From contig NC_061064.1 in NCBI RefSeq assembly GCF_021917145.1, positions 5,658,091 through 5,722,090 of the forward strand: DNA of 64,000 bases, given 5' to 3'. The stretch is from Hypomesus transpacificus. Taxonomy: Eukaryota; Chordata; Actinopteri; Osmeriformes; Osmeridae. Position 1 is the first letter of the stretch, and each line of letters opens with the position of its first letter. Under the pieces are notes generated by a model. It saw nothing but the letters and a program-made list of their open reading frames with translations. It ran no database searches and was not told the origin of the DNA. Positions 46,981-58,010 of this stretch are shown here, piece after piece. The translations under genes were made by a program, and so were the position numbers.

Positions 46981-47070
46981 CATTTCGGTGTCATCCATTT
47001 CCTTAATCACAATCCATTTTGACCTAGTTCCACTTCTTTTGGTCCAAGGATGGTAATCAGGATTGTCACT
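46981..47070 (-). CDS. Additional exon of the tandem family, upstream of copy I
   Basis: Thirty codons between an AG acceptor at 47071-47072 and a GT donor at 46980: SDNPDYHPWTKRSGTRSKW, then IVIKEMDDTEM. It is homologous to the exons at 43328-43245 and 53871-53954. It shows that an exon was duplicated within the gene before the Harbinger element landed between the two. Confidence 0.5.
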
Positions 47071-47203
47071 CTGTGAAAGATACGTTGTTAGTCTTCACCA
47101 ACCATGGTTACTCGCCGTTACAGAAAACAATATAAAACCCAATGCCAGGGTATATATAGCATATACAGCTCTCTCACCTGAGATTTACCATCAGTGTTAG
47201 GCT

Positions 47204-48155
47204 CAATTGCCTATATGCCACGGTGAGCTGACGTACTTCCGCCTAAAACTCTCAGTCACCACGTTTACTTCCGCTGCAATGTAATCTAATGTTACCTAGA
47301 TTTTAGAGGACAGTGTATTGGGTACGTGGCTACGTGTAGCCTAAAAATAAGTGTTGGGTAAGCTACTTGGAAAATGTAGTGAGCTAAGCTACCAGTAAAT
47401 GTAGCAAGCTAAATCTCCATGTGATGTCGATTTAACCTGTAGCGTGTATCGAGCTACTTTTGTTGTGCTTGTTAGCTTTGAAGTGGCTCGCTACATGAGA
47501 AGCTACAGGTTGAATCGACATCACATGGACAGTCGACATGCCAACATTGTGTTACTGTTCAAACGTCATGCCAGGTGAATTCTTCTGTGGTTAATATCAG
47601 GATAATGTCTACCGGTACCTGCAATGTTAGTGAAATTCATGACAAAAGATAGTTGGGAAAGCATCACATTTGTTTACAACTTAATAAAGGTTGACCTTTC
47701 CTCATTGATCGGTAGCACTGACACCTCATTGTTAGCCCTGCCAGACCCTGGTTTGAAACTGTAATTAACATTGAATTACGGTTAAATACATTATACCAAT
47801 AAGACACTGGACAAAATACAACAGTAATAAGGATGATTAGTGCAACTGAGCGTTACAGTAACGTCGTTAGCTACTCTCGCTAACATGTAAGCTAGGCAAA
47901 CACTTAATTTTAACCGTACCTTCATAATTATGGACATAATTAGAAACGTAGAGTTTAAATCCTTTGTCCTTTCTTGCGGTGGCTGTGGCTGAATTAGCCT
48001 GGATAATTCTGCTCACATCTGTCAGGGATACTGTTGGGAGATCCAGGAGTGAGCGGGTGAAAAATGCAGCCATTGTTATTGCGTTGACAGAGAGACAGGA
48101 AGTGAACGTGGTGGCTGAGACCGTGGAGCGGAGGTACGTGGCATATAGGCAATTG
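47204..48155 (-). mobile_element. Candidate element with inverted ends carrying a first exon
   Basis: A 952-bp stretch bounded by CAATTGCCTATATGCCAC and its exact complement. On the minus strand it contains a coding start at 48073 (MAAFFTRSLLDLPTVSLTDV, then ATARKDKGFKLYVSNYVHNY) ending at a donor at 47920. The start resembles first exons of fish SWIM/YqaJ-type proteins. No target duplication could be defined. Confidence 0.45.
47920..48073 (-). CDS. Isolated first exon, SWIM/YqaJ-like N-terminus
   Basis: The ATG at 48073 opens 51 codons and ends in phase 1 at GAAG/GTACGG. The sequence MAAFFTRSLLDLPTVSLTDV is followed by a KGFKLYVSNYVHNYEG segment. No matching downstream exon is evident nearby on the minus strand; splicing into copy I exons is possible but unproven. 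Confidence 0.45.
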
Positions 48156-48385
48156 TAACATCAGAGTATGACAAGCTGATGGAGGAAAGAGGACGCTCAT
48201 CCCTTCTCTTCAGCAATGCTGTCACACTGCCAGACTGTGGAGGATCATCAAAATCGTTAAGTCAGGGTACAGTTTTCATAAATTAATCTCTAAAAACCAC
48301 TGCATTAGCCTATGACCAATAACAGTGATTATGGGAAAGTGTTATTGGAAAGATGCTGACCTAACTTGAAGTCTGGAGTCTAGAC

Positions 48386-48753
48386 ATCTAATAACATTAG
48401 CTCCTTACATAAATTTGGATAGGCTCCCTGCTCCCCACAACGCAGTATCCAGGGTTTACACCATAGTCTCTTCCTCATCCGTCTTCGTTGTCTCTCATGA
48501 ATCCTCCTTGAAGCTTTGTAGGCCAGGTAGACCAACATGACTCTGGCTACATTTACCAAGGTATCAACCTCATTCATCTTAAAATGATACTACTAACACT
48601 GAAAAGTAATAAACTAGCTGAAAAAAGTATGTTACTGTCTGAGCAGTGTTGAACTGGCAGTTGGTTTACTGGACCTGCCAGATCCCAACAACTGCCAACT
48701 TTAAAATGTTGGGATTTTTTGGAGTTTTTTGGGGCAGTGTGCAAGCTGCTTAA
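48386..48753 (-). pseudogene. Duplication unit II, Harbinger transposase N-terminal relic
   Basis: Paralogue of 24052-24443, better preserved. The minus-strand frame 48577-48380 reads RIHERQRRRMRKRLWCKPW, then EQGAYPNLCKELMLLD, typical of Harbinger transposase N-termini. The catalytic part is missing. It is unrelated in position to the element at 43986. Confidence 0.6.
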
Positions 48754-49836
48754 ACCCTTTCCTGCCGGACCATTCAAATATGGGTCGAAAAAGACCCATA
48801 GAACCCGCCTTAATAACTTTGCCATCCAATCACCGATTTTATTTCTGAAAACTGCCAGATACTCATGACAACTTAAGCTCAAAGCACATATCATTGGTTA
48901 AGGGGTTAGTGGGAGGGGGAAATAAATCTATCGTCTGCAACGGCAGCCATTGTTTTCTGAGGCGGAGCCAGAGCGGAGACCATGGGAGATTGCCTACAGT
49001 GTTAGATATACAGCTTCGAATTGAAATCGGAGACGATATTATGAGTTAAGACAAGTTCCTTAATATGTGTTGTCAATATTGTCTATTAAAAGTCTCAACT
49101 TTTTACTTACGAAGAATTTGTTTGTGGGAGTGACGCGAGTGTTTTCAGGAAAGAATGACGTGTCCGGCTTGGCCGTTTGTGACAGGCAGCAATGACGGTA
49201 GTAGCACTGTTTAGCTTCGATTTGAGCAGATTTCTAAAAAACTTCGAAAAACAACATTAACTAGGTAGATTATGTATACTCTAAGCTAAATGTACATGCC
49301 TTGTTTGGCCAATTCGGTCGATTGTGGAAGAAACTCGAACGTTTTTTACTTATCGAGAGGAGTATCTAGCCATAGCGCTAGCTGCTTTTAGCTGCTTTTG
49401 GGACAGGATAATTCCGGTTTCCCCCATGTCTCCACTAGTCACAAGAATGGTCATAACTTTTAATCAAAATAAGGTATTTCTAATCTGTCTTCTGTTCTAC
49501 ATTGCCCACAGACTTGTGGATATTCCACCTACTCAAAGTTTTTCTCTATCTTGTAATTAAAGTGGTGACAAATTCAGTTGTCTGATGAGGTATGGTGGAT
49601 GGAGAAGTTTTTGTTAAAAATATCTACCTGAAACCACTTTGATAAAATATGATTTGCCTTAAGTAATCATATATTCATTTACATGATAAAAATCCCCTAG
49701 TTCTCCTCTTCAAGATGGTATAAACAGTTAAGGTGTATGATTTTATATGAAAATCCATAAAATATGAATATTAATATGCATATCATATTTCAACAGCATA
49801 TGGAATGTTCGGAATTTTGTATTAGGCAGTAAAGGG
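48754..49836. mobile_element. piggyBac-like non-autonomous element
   Basis: 1,083 bp flanked by TTAA (48750-48753 and 49837-49840). The ends are CCCTTTCCTGCC (left, after one extra A) and the complement CCCTTTACTGCC (right), matching the piggyBac terminal pattern. The paralogue at 24417-24437 reads GCTGCTTAATGCTCAAAAA without it, giving the empty site. No transposase frame is found inside. Confidence 0.88.
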
Positions 49837-50129
49837 TTAATGCTCAAAAATCATGCTGTGGATTTAACCTCTCAGAGGATGTTGTTTGCAGTGGATTTTC
49901 TAAAAACATGTCACAAGAAAAGGCAGGCCATCAAATTGATTGTTTTACTGCTGCTCAACAACGACAACGGAGATTGTCAGAGTAGCAGGAAGTCGCCAGT
50001 TTCGTTGCTTGTTGCTATGAGATTTTGTTTGTTTGTTGCTAGGTTACCTACTAGGTAAAGTGAAACCGTAACTCAATTTGAATGTTCTTGAGTAATGTTG
50101 AGAATTCTGCCTTTGGTTCTTTAGGCCTT

Positions 50130-50640
50130 TTAGAAGTTACGGTGAAGACAACCCTCTATCTCTTCTGGAGAAATTGTCCAAAGAGGAAAACAAGTCCTGA
50201 CTGTCTCTCCAGGCATACTCCCAAGCTGAAGAAGCTCTGGCTGTAACCCAGACCAGCATAGTGGCCATGGAGGGAGGCACAGGTGGAGTCACACGGCCAG
50301 CCGACTGACCTGATGAGACGAGGAGCAAGACCTCTTAAAAGGAGAAGATCCAGGGGAGGGCTGAGAAGTCTCTGTCCCAGGCGTCTCTCATTAAAGACAT
50401 TTCACATCCTGTGCCTGCAGTGGCAGGTGTCAAGTGACAAACAGTTGGAGGAAAGGAAAGGAACGGGAGGAGGAATATAGAAAACCTGAACATCCAGATG
50501 ACAGTCATACATCGACCCAGACCCAGTCATACATCAAACCACTGATGGTGGAGGAAGTCAGTGAGAAAAAGCAAGTGGAAGATTTAGAAAACAATGTGAA
50601 GGTGAAGTGCAAGATGGCAGCACCCATATCTTAGATATTT
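50130..50640 (+). pseudogene. Degenerate gene relic of unknown family, duplication unit II
   Basis: Paralogue of 38836-39340: SYGEDNPLSLLEKLSKEENK, a stop, SIVAMEGGTGGVTRPAD, later YIKPLMVEEVSEKKQVEDLE. Stops and frame changes differ from unit I, so both have decayed since duplication. Confidence 0.55.
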
Positions 50641-52213
50641 TGGCTTCAGTGGGAGGAAGCAAAGTTATTGACCTTTGGGCCATACAGGGCTCTAGACTAG
50701 CAGTAGTAGTAGACGAGCAGAAAAACAAGACCACGCTGTCGCTGAGCGGTAGACCTACTTGGAACTTTATTGATGAAAGTTTCTTCTAAGCAAAGTATAA
50801 GGTTTGTCCAAAATGTTGCTAGATTTGTCGCTAGGTGATTTTTTTGAAAAGAAGTTGCTATATCTAGCGACAAAGTCACGAGTACTAACTACTTAGGTTA
50901 CTAACCGAGAGTGAGGCCTCGGCGATTTACCTGACTGCATTTGGTGAATGATGGTTTCAATCATTTTTATATTTTCTGGTATATCTAAGTTAAGTTACCC
51001 AGGAGGTCTGTTGACATAGACTTAGCTAACGTTAGCTACAGGTTGATAAATTGAGTCATTGAACACAGCAGTAGAGAACGCAACGTTAGCCAGCTAGCTA
51101 AAGCTCCGGTGGGTGGAAAAATATTAGCTAATAACACCGTCTTTGAAGAGGTAGATTTTGAGATGAGGGGACTGACAAGGCAGAAGGTGAAGTGGTCCAC
51201 CGTTCTATAGTAGCGGACTGAACATCGGGAGCACCGGGAGAATTCCCGATGGGCCAAGCACTTCTTGGCCGGAGGGCCGCTTACTTTATAGTACATTTTA
51301 TAAATATGACCGGCCTACCAATAAAAATGGTGGCAGAAGATTGAGCGACACGCAGGGTTCCCGCGGGGTCTTAAAAAGTCTTAAATTCGGATCTTGTCAT
51401 TTATGGCCTTACAACGTCTTAAAAACGTCCATATTTTCATCGGAGGTCTTACATTTCATTTAGTCAGGTCTTTAAAAGGTTTTACCATCGTTAATTTCCA
51501 GAAACGCAGGCTGCAGAAAGTTAATACAAGGTAGGGAAAAAGTATCGAGTCGTAGCCCATTGATGATTGTGAGTTTCTGTTATTTCTTGGTGCTGGCCGT
51601 GTGGGAGGGTGATGTCATCCCTTCTAGTTGGGGGTCATATGAGATTGTCCATCAAGTCCACTACAGCCCAAAGACAAGTTTAGACTACACATTTTGTCAA
51701 GTTTACATTGTAACAATATTTGAAAGAGTTGTTTTTATTTTTTCCTTTATCAGACTCCCAGAAGAAAACACTGGTAGTACATCTCCATTACAACAAGCCC
51801 ACGTGATGCAGTGCAGTAATAATCATCAAGTAGTAACCATCAAAAAGCAATACCAAATGAAACACAAAATGATAACTTTATTGAGAACAACATTGAGTCA
51901 AGCATCTGTGATATGAAAAAAAAAGTCTGAGGAAAGGGTGGTGTGCAACTGCTGACATGTGTGTTTGTCTACATGATCTCTGTGTAGTGAAAGACAGAGA
52001 GAGAGAAAGAGCATATGCATGCATGATGTTTGTTAAACATCTAAAGAACAGCCGCATATGAATTTGCGCGTCGCCACCGGAGAAACCTGTCGAACATAAC
52101 ATCAAATGTAATTAGCCATACTAGTACACTTTCTCTCATCCTTACACTGAGGGTCTTACTGTCTTTACCCACATTCTACCACCCCCTCCATTTAGCCTGT
52201 CTGCTATCTGCCC
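50641..52213. other. Non-coding sequence with transposon ends
   Basis: A hAT-type terminus common in fish (CAGGGTTCCCGCGGGGTCTT, at about 51353) and another repeat at about 51216-51290 (ATTCCCGATGGGCCAAGCAC) are seen. From about 51930 the sequence is paralogous to 41330-41630. No gene is recognised. Confidence 0.5.
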
Positions 52214-54268
52214 TCACGTCTTTCCCACATTCTTCTTTTTCTTCTCCTTATCGTCGTTTTTGGAGTCATCCTTTTGCTTTTTCTCACTGACTTCCTCCAC
52301 GGTCAGTGGTTGGACGTACAACATCGCTTTGGCCATCTTTTCCCCTTTGCCAGTCGTCTCTTCTGTCATATCCTGAAAGCAGAACACATGCTTGCATGGA
52401 AGAAATCCTGATTATTTTCAAACGTATTTCGTTATTATTGTGCATATTGTGATTTATGCTTTAACAGTGTCATCACATGTGATGACACCTGTGATGATGA
52501 TGACCCACCTGCTGGAGCTCTTCCAATCCTCCTTGGAGCAGCTTCGTTGCATCAGCGCTCAAGTTGGTGATTGGTCCCAGACGAGAGTGTGGTAAATACC
52601 CCACAGCAGGCGGAGTCTCAGGCCTGCTAGGACTCACAACCCCAACGGTGACACAGTTAAGAGGAGTCAAAGCCCGGGGAACCTGCTGATTGAAGAGGAT
52701 GGCCTCGGGAGTAGGAGGAGTCAGCGGGGGTGATTCCATGGCATCCTCAATGCAGAAGGGGACAACAGGAGTGATCTCTGTCTCAGATAGATCCTTGGGA
52801 CACACAGTCACAAGAGAAGACATCACCTTTTGGCATGTGGGACCTGGGATCTTTCCATGGCTCTTTGGGATGATAATCAACAAACTTAATGAGGATAGTG
52901 TCATTCTATACCTTGAATCAAACAATAGCTGAATCAATGAATATATACTGTTTCTGTATTGATTACTTACAAAGCATTGGATAGTGCACTTCTCTTCCTC
53001 AGAGAGGTTGATCTTTGGTGTTGAACTACACACTTGGTCGATCCTCTCAGTGAGGGCCCTGTACGCCATGTGCAGCTTCTGAATCTCTCTCTGCCGTGTC
53101 TCATGCAGCTCCACATCACTGTGATCCGCGTGGTCCGAGTCCATGACTTCATAAAGTCCTTCAAACTCTGTCAAGATCCGTTCCAACATGTTTTTCTGGA
53201 TCTTCTGGAGCCTTCTCCCCCTGAACTCGTTCGCATACCGTCTCAGGGCTGCACCCACCTGGTTCTGCCTCTGGCTTTTCACAACAGGCACCTCTTTCAG
53301 GTACGCGTCGGTGTTCATGATGACATCTTGGGTGACTTCAATGTCAAGTTGCAGAAGTTCTAGGGATGCCTTGATGGCCTGCCTGTTGAGTCTCTCCCAC
53401 AGGGGTCTGGTCTCCTGGTCTGGTCTCACAGAGCCAGGGGGAATGACCTGGACTTCACAATCCATAACAGGATTCTAGGGAGACCAAGAGTAAAGGACAA
53501 TGTGCAGGAACAGGGCAGAGGGGAAAATGTGAAATTGTGTTCCCACCACATTCAACTCCCTATATTAGAGACACAGTCACTCAGAGGTATTTGACCATGT
53601 TTGCTGTTTAACCATTTAAGTTCATACAAACCCTTATTATCTGTTTCATCCATTTAACTTATTTGATTTGATTTTCGGACTTACCAGAAAATCTTCATCA
53701 TCAAATGAATGGAGAGAAAGATGGTCCCCATTTTTCCAATCCTTTTCATTGGGCTGGATAGTGGTCCCATCATGCTCAACTTCCTACATTAGAGACACAG
53801 TCATTTAGAGAGGTATTTGACCATGTTTGCTGTTTAAACATTAACATTTAAGCTGATATAAGGCTCTTACCATTTCGGCCTCATCCATTTCTCTAACCAG
53901 TATCCGTTTGGATCTTGTTCCACTGTCCCCACAATGGTGATCAGGATTATCAAACCATGTGTCAGATAGATAGTTAGTTTTCATAAATCGAATATCTGTA
54001 AACCACTGGATTAGGCTATGGCCAATAACAGTGATTTTGGGAAAGGGTTATTAGAGACGAGCTGACCTGACTGGGAGAATTTGGTTTCGGCATATCTGTT
54101 GCTGGACCCCAGATAGATATCTGTCTCTCCTTAAACGGCTCACAACGATTGGCTGTGAAGCAATTGAGAGAGAGAGAACTTGCAACTTTTGTAACTGCAA
54201 AAGCAGTTGGGGTTTGATCTTCAGGCCTTTTGTGGACTGAGCCTTGAGTCTCTTTTTTCTGATGTAGC
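52214..54268 (-). CDS. Unrecognised tandem gene family, copy II (best preserved 3' part)
   Basis: Minus-strand exons: about 54268-54067 (frame uncertain), 53954-53871 (FDNPDHHCGDSGTRSKRILV), 53783-53685 (EVEHDGTTIQPNEKDW), 53474-52971 (504 bp, NPVMDCEVQVIPPGS and the coiled-coil-like block), 52793-52509 (Pro-rich: PFCIEDAMESPPLTPPTPEA) and 52372-52214 (DMTEETTGKGEKMAKAMLYV, then QPLTVEEVSEKKQKDDSKND, Lys-rich end). Exons are multiples of three and splice in phase 0. The acceptor before the FDNP exon reads GG where copy I has AG, so that exon may be skipped. Charged, acidic then basic; a nuclear role is a guess only. Confidence 0.65.
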
Positions 54269-55213
54269 CTGTCACATAGCAATACACAAAAAGAAAACCA
54301 TGTATCAAAACTTGCTGTAAATGTACTGGATTTTGAATGTGAAGGACATTTGTTTCTTAGTTGTACACCCATGTTATTGACGGTAACTGCATTACAGAAG
54401 AGGGATTACATTGAGCATTAAATTCCGTTACATGTAAGAGTATGTAAAGTTTTATTGTGTTAAGAAGAATTACTCACTGAAATTGGCTGATTAGCTTGAG
54501 AAAATCTTCAGAGAAAGCTAGACAGTAAATACCGTTCACTTTTTCAGAAGAAATGTGATGTAGTTCTGTAATGTTAGATTAAAGTATGAATGTACACCAT
54601 TATTACGTCGTTGTTGCCTACGTCATAATGTGTAACATTTGGACATGCTACATATATTTATACAGTAGCTTATATCATTTCAAATAAATATACGTCAATA
54701 TTCCTCATTTGATAATTCCGATTGTGTTTTTTGTAAAACGTGAATTGCATGAACAATGACAGTATTACTTTCAGTTTTTTCAGTTTTTAAAAAATCAGAA
54801 TAGAAAACTGTTTCCATTATGAATATAGCCAGTACTAAAATTCAATTTGGCACTTAAAGGCTGGATCTCTACATACTATTATATCTGCCTCAGTGATAAA
54901 TTATTAATTGGTTGTATATAGCCAAAACTAGGTTGGAAATGTATTCACAGATTTGAACAATTCCCTAAGCAATAACTGATTACAGAAACGTTAAAACACA
55001 TACGCCACCTTTTTCCAACCGTTCCAAACATTCACCAGGCAATGTGGATAAAACAAAGTAATAAAATACAATACAAATAAGAATTACTCACCAAAAACAC
55101 AAAATTGGCTGATTAGCCTCACTGAGAAAATCTCCTGAGAAAGCTGTACTTTTCACCTGCTTGTTCAGAAGAAATATGAGCAAGCACTGTAATGTTACAA
55201 TAAAGTATGCAGA
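54269..55213. other. Upstream region of copy II, duplicated in copy III
   Basis: AT-rich, paralogous to about 62560-63300. No exon is recognised. The two copies share TTACACCCATGTTATTGACGG at 54362 and 62555. Confidence 0.5.
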
Positions 55214-55357
55214 TACATTTACATTTAGTAATTTAGCAGACGCTCTTATCCAGAGCGACTTACAGTAAGTACAGGGACATTTGGCACAGCGGGGAATCGA
55301 TCCGGCAACTTTCTGATTACTAGCCCAACTCCCTCACCGCTCAGCCATCTGACTCCC
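55214..55357 (-). repeat. tRNA-derived SINE, minus-strand copy
   Basis: The tail complement (TTTAGCAGACGCTCTTATCC, GAGCGACTTACAGTAAG) is followed by GGGAATCGATCCGGCAACT and CTCAGCCATCTGACTCCC. The paralogous position in unit III (about 63440) lacks it, so it inserted after that duplication. Confidence 0.85.
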
Positions 55358-56350
55358 AAGATAACACATTGTTTTTTTGTACGTCATTATGTCTAGCATT
55401 CGGATGCATTTTTCATAAATATGGAACGTATTGATTTAAATATACATGAGCCTTTGTCAATATTTCTCATCATTTAAATCACTCCAATAAATTATCTGCA
55501 AACATTTTTTGTTATTTCGCTCATTTGCTCAACACGTCATGTAGTAAATCTTTTATTTTGAAATCCATACAAAGCAGTACTTGGCTGGGATTACATTCTT
55601 TCCTGTCTATAATTGTAGTAGTGTACGTCTGTTCGGGAACTCCTCCGGCATTCGAGTTGAAGTAAGATACAGACATTTGCTTGTGTTTCCCTCCAAAATA
55701 TTTAACTTTGTGCATGCCAGCATGGACCTGACTCGCTAACCACTGACTCAGCTAGCTGCCCCAGTCCAAGCACCTTGTTCGTGTTTTAATTGTAGATGTA
55801 TGTACAGACCTGTTGGCTCTGTAGGCAAACTGCAGGGGGTCCAGGAGAGAGTCTGTGATGGATTTGAGGTGTTCCAGCACAAGATGCTCCAATAGTTATT
55901 AAATCATATTAATAAAGAGATCTCACTGTTGATGCTCTACTCATATATATCTATTTTATTTACAAAGCATCCATACAGTACAGTATGGAGGTTACATTCA
56001 GAGATTCATGGATTACATTTACTGTATGTTACCAACACAATATTATTCATCTTTCATTTCGGGATCAAATACGATCCCCCGACAAATACGTTTTACACAG
56101 GATCACAATTTAGAGGATTAAAAATATACAAATGCATTACTACATTCAGTTCATTGATAAACAGCTGAGATAAAAACTTATCTTGACATTTTAAAATATG
56201 TTAAACTTTTCAGTCCATTCAGTATATTGTTGAGAATAAATAACTTTATCACACAGAAATATACGTAGAAAAACACAGAAAGCGACATTTGTGTAAAGCT
56301 GTCAAGTCCTGCTTCAGTATGTCTAAGGCCACTTTCAACCCATCCTCATA
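55358..56350. other. Duplicated upstream sequence of copy II, then unique DNA
   Basis: To about 55900 it is paralogous to 63460-64000, including GTTCGGGAACTCCTC and GACTCAGCTAGCTGCC words. From there to the SINE no gene is seen. Confidence 0.5.
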
Positions 56351-56351
56351 T

Positions 56352-56488
56352 ATTACATTTAGTCATTTAGCAGACGTTCTTATCCAGAGCGACTTACAGT
56401 AAGTACAGGGACATTCTCCCTGAGGCAAGAAGGGTGAAGTGCCTTGCCCAAGGACACAGCGTCATGTGCACCGGCCGGGAATCGAACT
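56352..56488 (-). repeat. tRNA-derived SINE, minus-strand copy
   Basis: Contains ATTTAGTCATTTAGCAGACG, GAAGTGCCTTGCCCAAGGAC and CCGGCCGGGAATCGAACT. Well preserved apart from the loss of the tRNA-like 5' end. Confidence 0.85.
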
Positions 56489-57294
56489 GTTAAAGTTAAA
56501 GGTAAATTTGTTGCAATAAATTGAAAAACTTAACATTTTACTTTTTTTATCCATATAGTTTGCTGATTTCTGGATGTTTTCCCTGATGTTAACTATATTT
56601 AATGAAACCTGCGATGACTGCATCAGCGTTTTATGCTGACATTTGTTAGCGAATATTAGCTAACATTACCTAGAGCAATTTATGGTTGCAGACTTTGATG
56701 GTTTCTTTTTGTGATTTTCCTTAAGGTACACAGTGTCTTTAAAAAAAAGAACACACCGCAGATGACAAAATGCACGGTGTGCTGTACCAACCATTATTGT
56801 CCCCCAACCGTCGTGGTTGTGCCTAACCTTAACCTCGACCTCTGCTACGACTCCTGGCCTTAAACTAATCCTAACCTCAACCGTCGTTGTGACGCCTAAA
56901 CTCAACCGGGCCTCCCAGGCTGCTAGAATGGATTTTTAGTTTGTAGTCTAGCAAAAAAAAACACGTCCACCAAAGTAGAAGGGAGAAATAGCGGACCAGA
57001 CAAGCTTTTATTTTGAAAAGTAGAAGCATGAGACGGGAGGGCATGAGACGAGAGGGCATGAGGCGGGAGGGCATGAGACGGGAGCGATGGGCGCTTTTTC
57101 CAGCGCCCAAGTCGAGCATGAAGTAAATTGATCCCAAAACAAAATTTTAGTATATATATACACAACACTTTATTGTGTATTTTAACACAGACATGCTTAA
57201 AATGAGTAGTTATTGTTTAGAAAATATATTGCATGAAAAACAAAAATCTAAAACACTTTTCACGAGGGAGGGCGGCGCCCTAGCGCCCTCTATT
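56489..57294. other. Non-coding stretch with a short tandem repeat and a hAT terminus
   Basis: About five 15-bp units of GGCATGAGACGGGAG type lie at 57026-57080. A sequence like a ZMYM1-type hAT terminus (complement CAGTGGCGGCTAGTCAATAG) lies at about 57288-57308, with GCGCC-rich subterminal DNA. No gene is recognised. Confidence 0.5.
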
Positions 57295-58010
57295 GACTAG
57301 CCGCCACTGTGTATCACACAAAGCACTGCCCTTCTCTCTCCACCACGTAAGGAATTCTCTGTGGTCAGTGATCTCCAGCACAGACTGCAGGGTGTTGTTT
57401 CTGTCTCTGACTGTAGCCAAGTATCTCTCCAGCTCAGTCAGACGCACTGCCATTCTGGCCGGCTCTTCATCAATTTCTCTCATTGCCTCCTCTTCTTTTT
57501 TCCTCAGCTTGGTGATGGTCTCTTCAAACTGGGCCTGAAGCTTTCTTTTGACTTCATCACATCTCTGTTTTTTATCAGAGAGGACTAGTTGTTGCTCATT
57601 TATTTTGCTCACCCCATCAATTTCCTGCATATAGCTACAAACTCTAACTGAGGTTAGTTTTCCTCTCAGATCCTCCTGGGCCTCTTTGAGAGGTCTGAAC
57701 GTGTGACCTCTGTGCTCTCTTTCATCTCTGCAGATATGACAGATCAGCTGGTTGTCTGTCTCACAGAACGGCTTCACACCTTCTCCATGATCTGGTCATG
57801 CATCTTCTCTCTCCACTCCTCTTCTCCCCTTCTTGTTCTCCTTCAGTCTCAGCTGGTCGGCCATGTTCTTTATCAGCTTGTTGATCTGGAAGTTCCTGTG
57901 CCTGACAGGCTGTCTGCACTCTGGGCAGTGTTGGTGACCAGCATCCAGACTCTATTGGATACATCTCATACAGAATGTGTGTTGGCAGCTGAGAGACTCT
58001 GGGTCAAGTA
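57295..58010 (-). pseudogene. TRIM-family E3 ligase pseudogene
   Basis: On the minus strand the order is RING remnant (HTFCMRCI, a stop, HCPECRQPVRHRNFQINKL), B-box (KPFCETDNQLICHICRDERE, HRGHTFRPLKEA) and coiled coil (KLQAQFEETITKLRKKEEEA, LTELERYLATVRDRNN, TWWREKGSALCDT). TRIM proteins are ubiquitin ligases, many in antiviral immunity and strongly expanded in fish. Stops in the RING and a frame change between RING and B-box, plus absence of any SPRY domain in the window, show it is inactive. Confidence 0.8.

Noticed and set aside
49324-49560. Possible gene inside the piggyBac-like element
   Set aside because: The 78-codon frame shows no transposase motif; the element is too short to be autonomous.
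52473-53465. Single 330-codon exon in copy II
   Set aside because: The frame happens to stay open through an intron; copies I and III and the splice sites at 52971 and 52793 support two exons.
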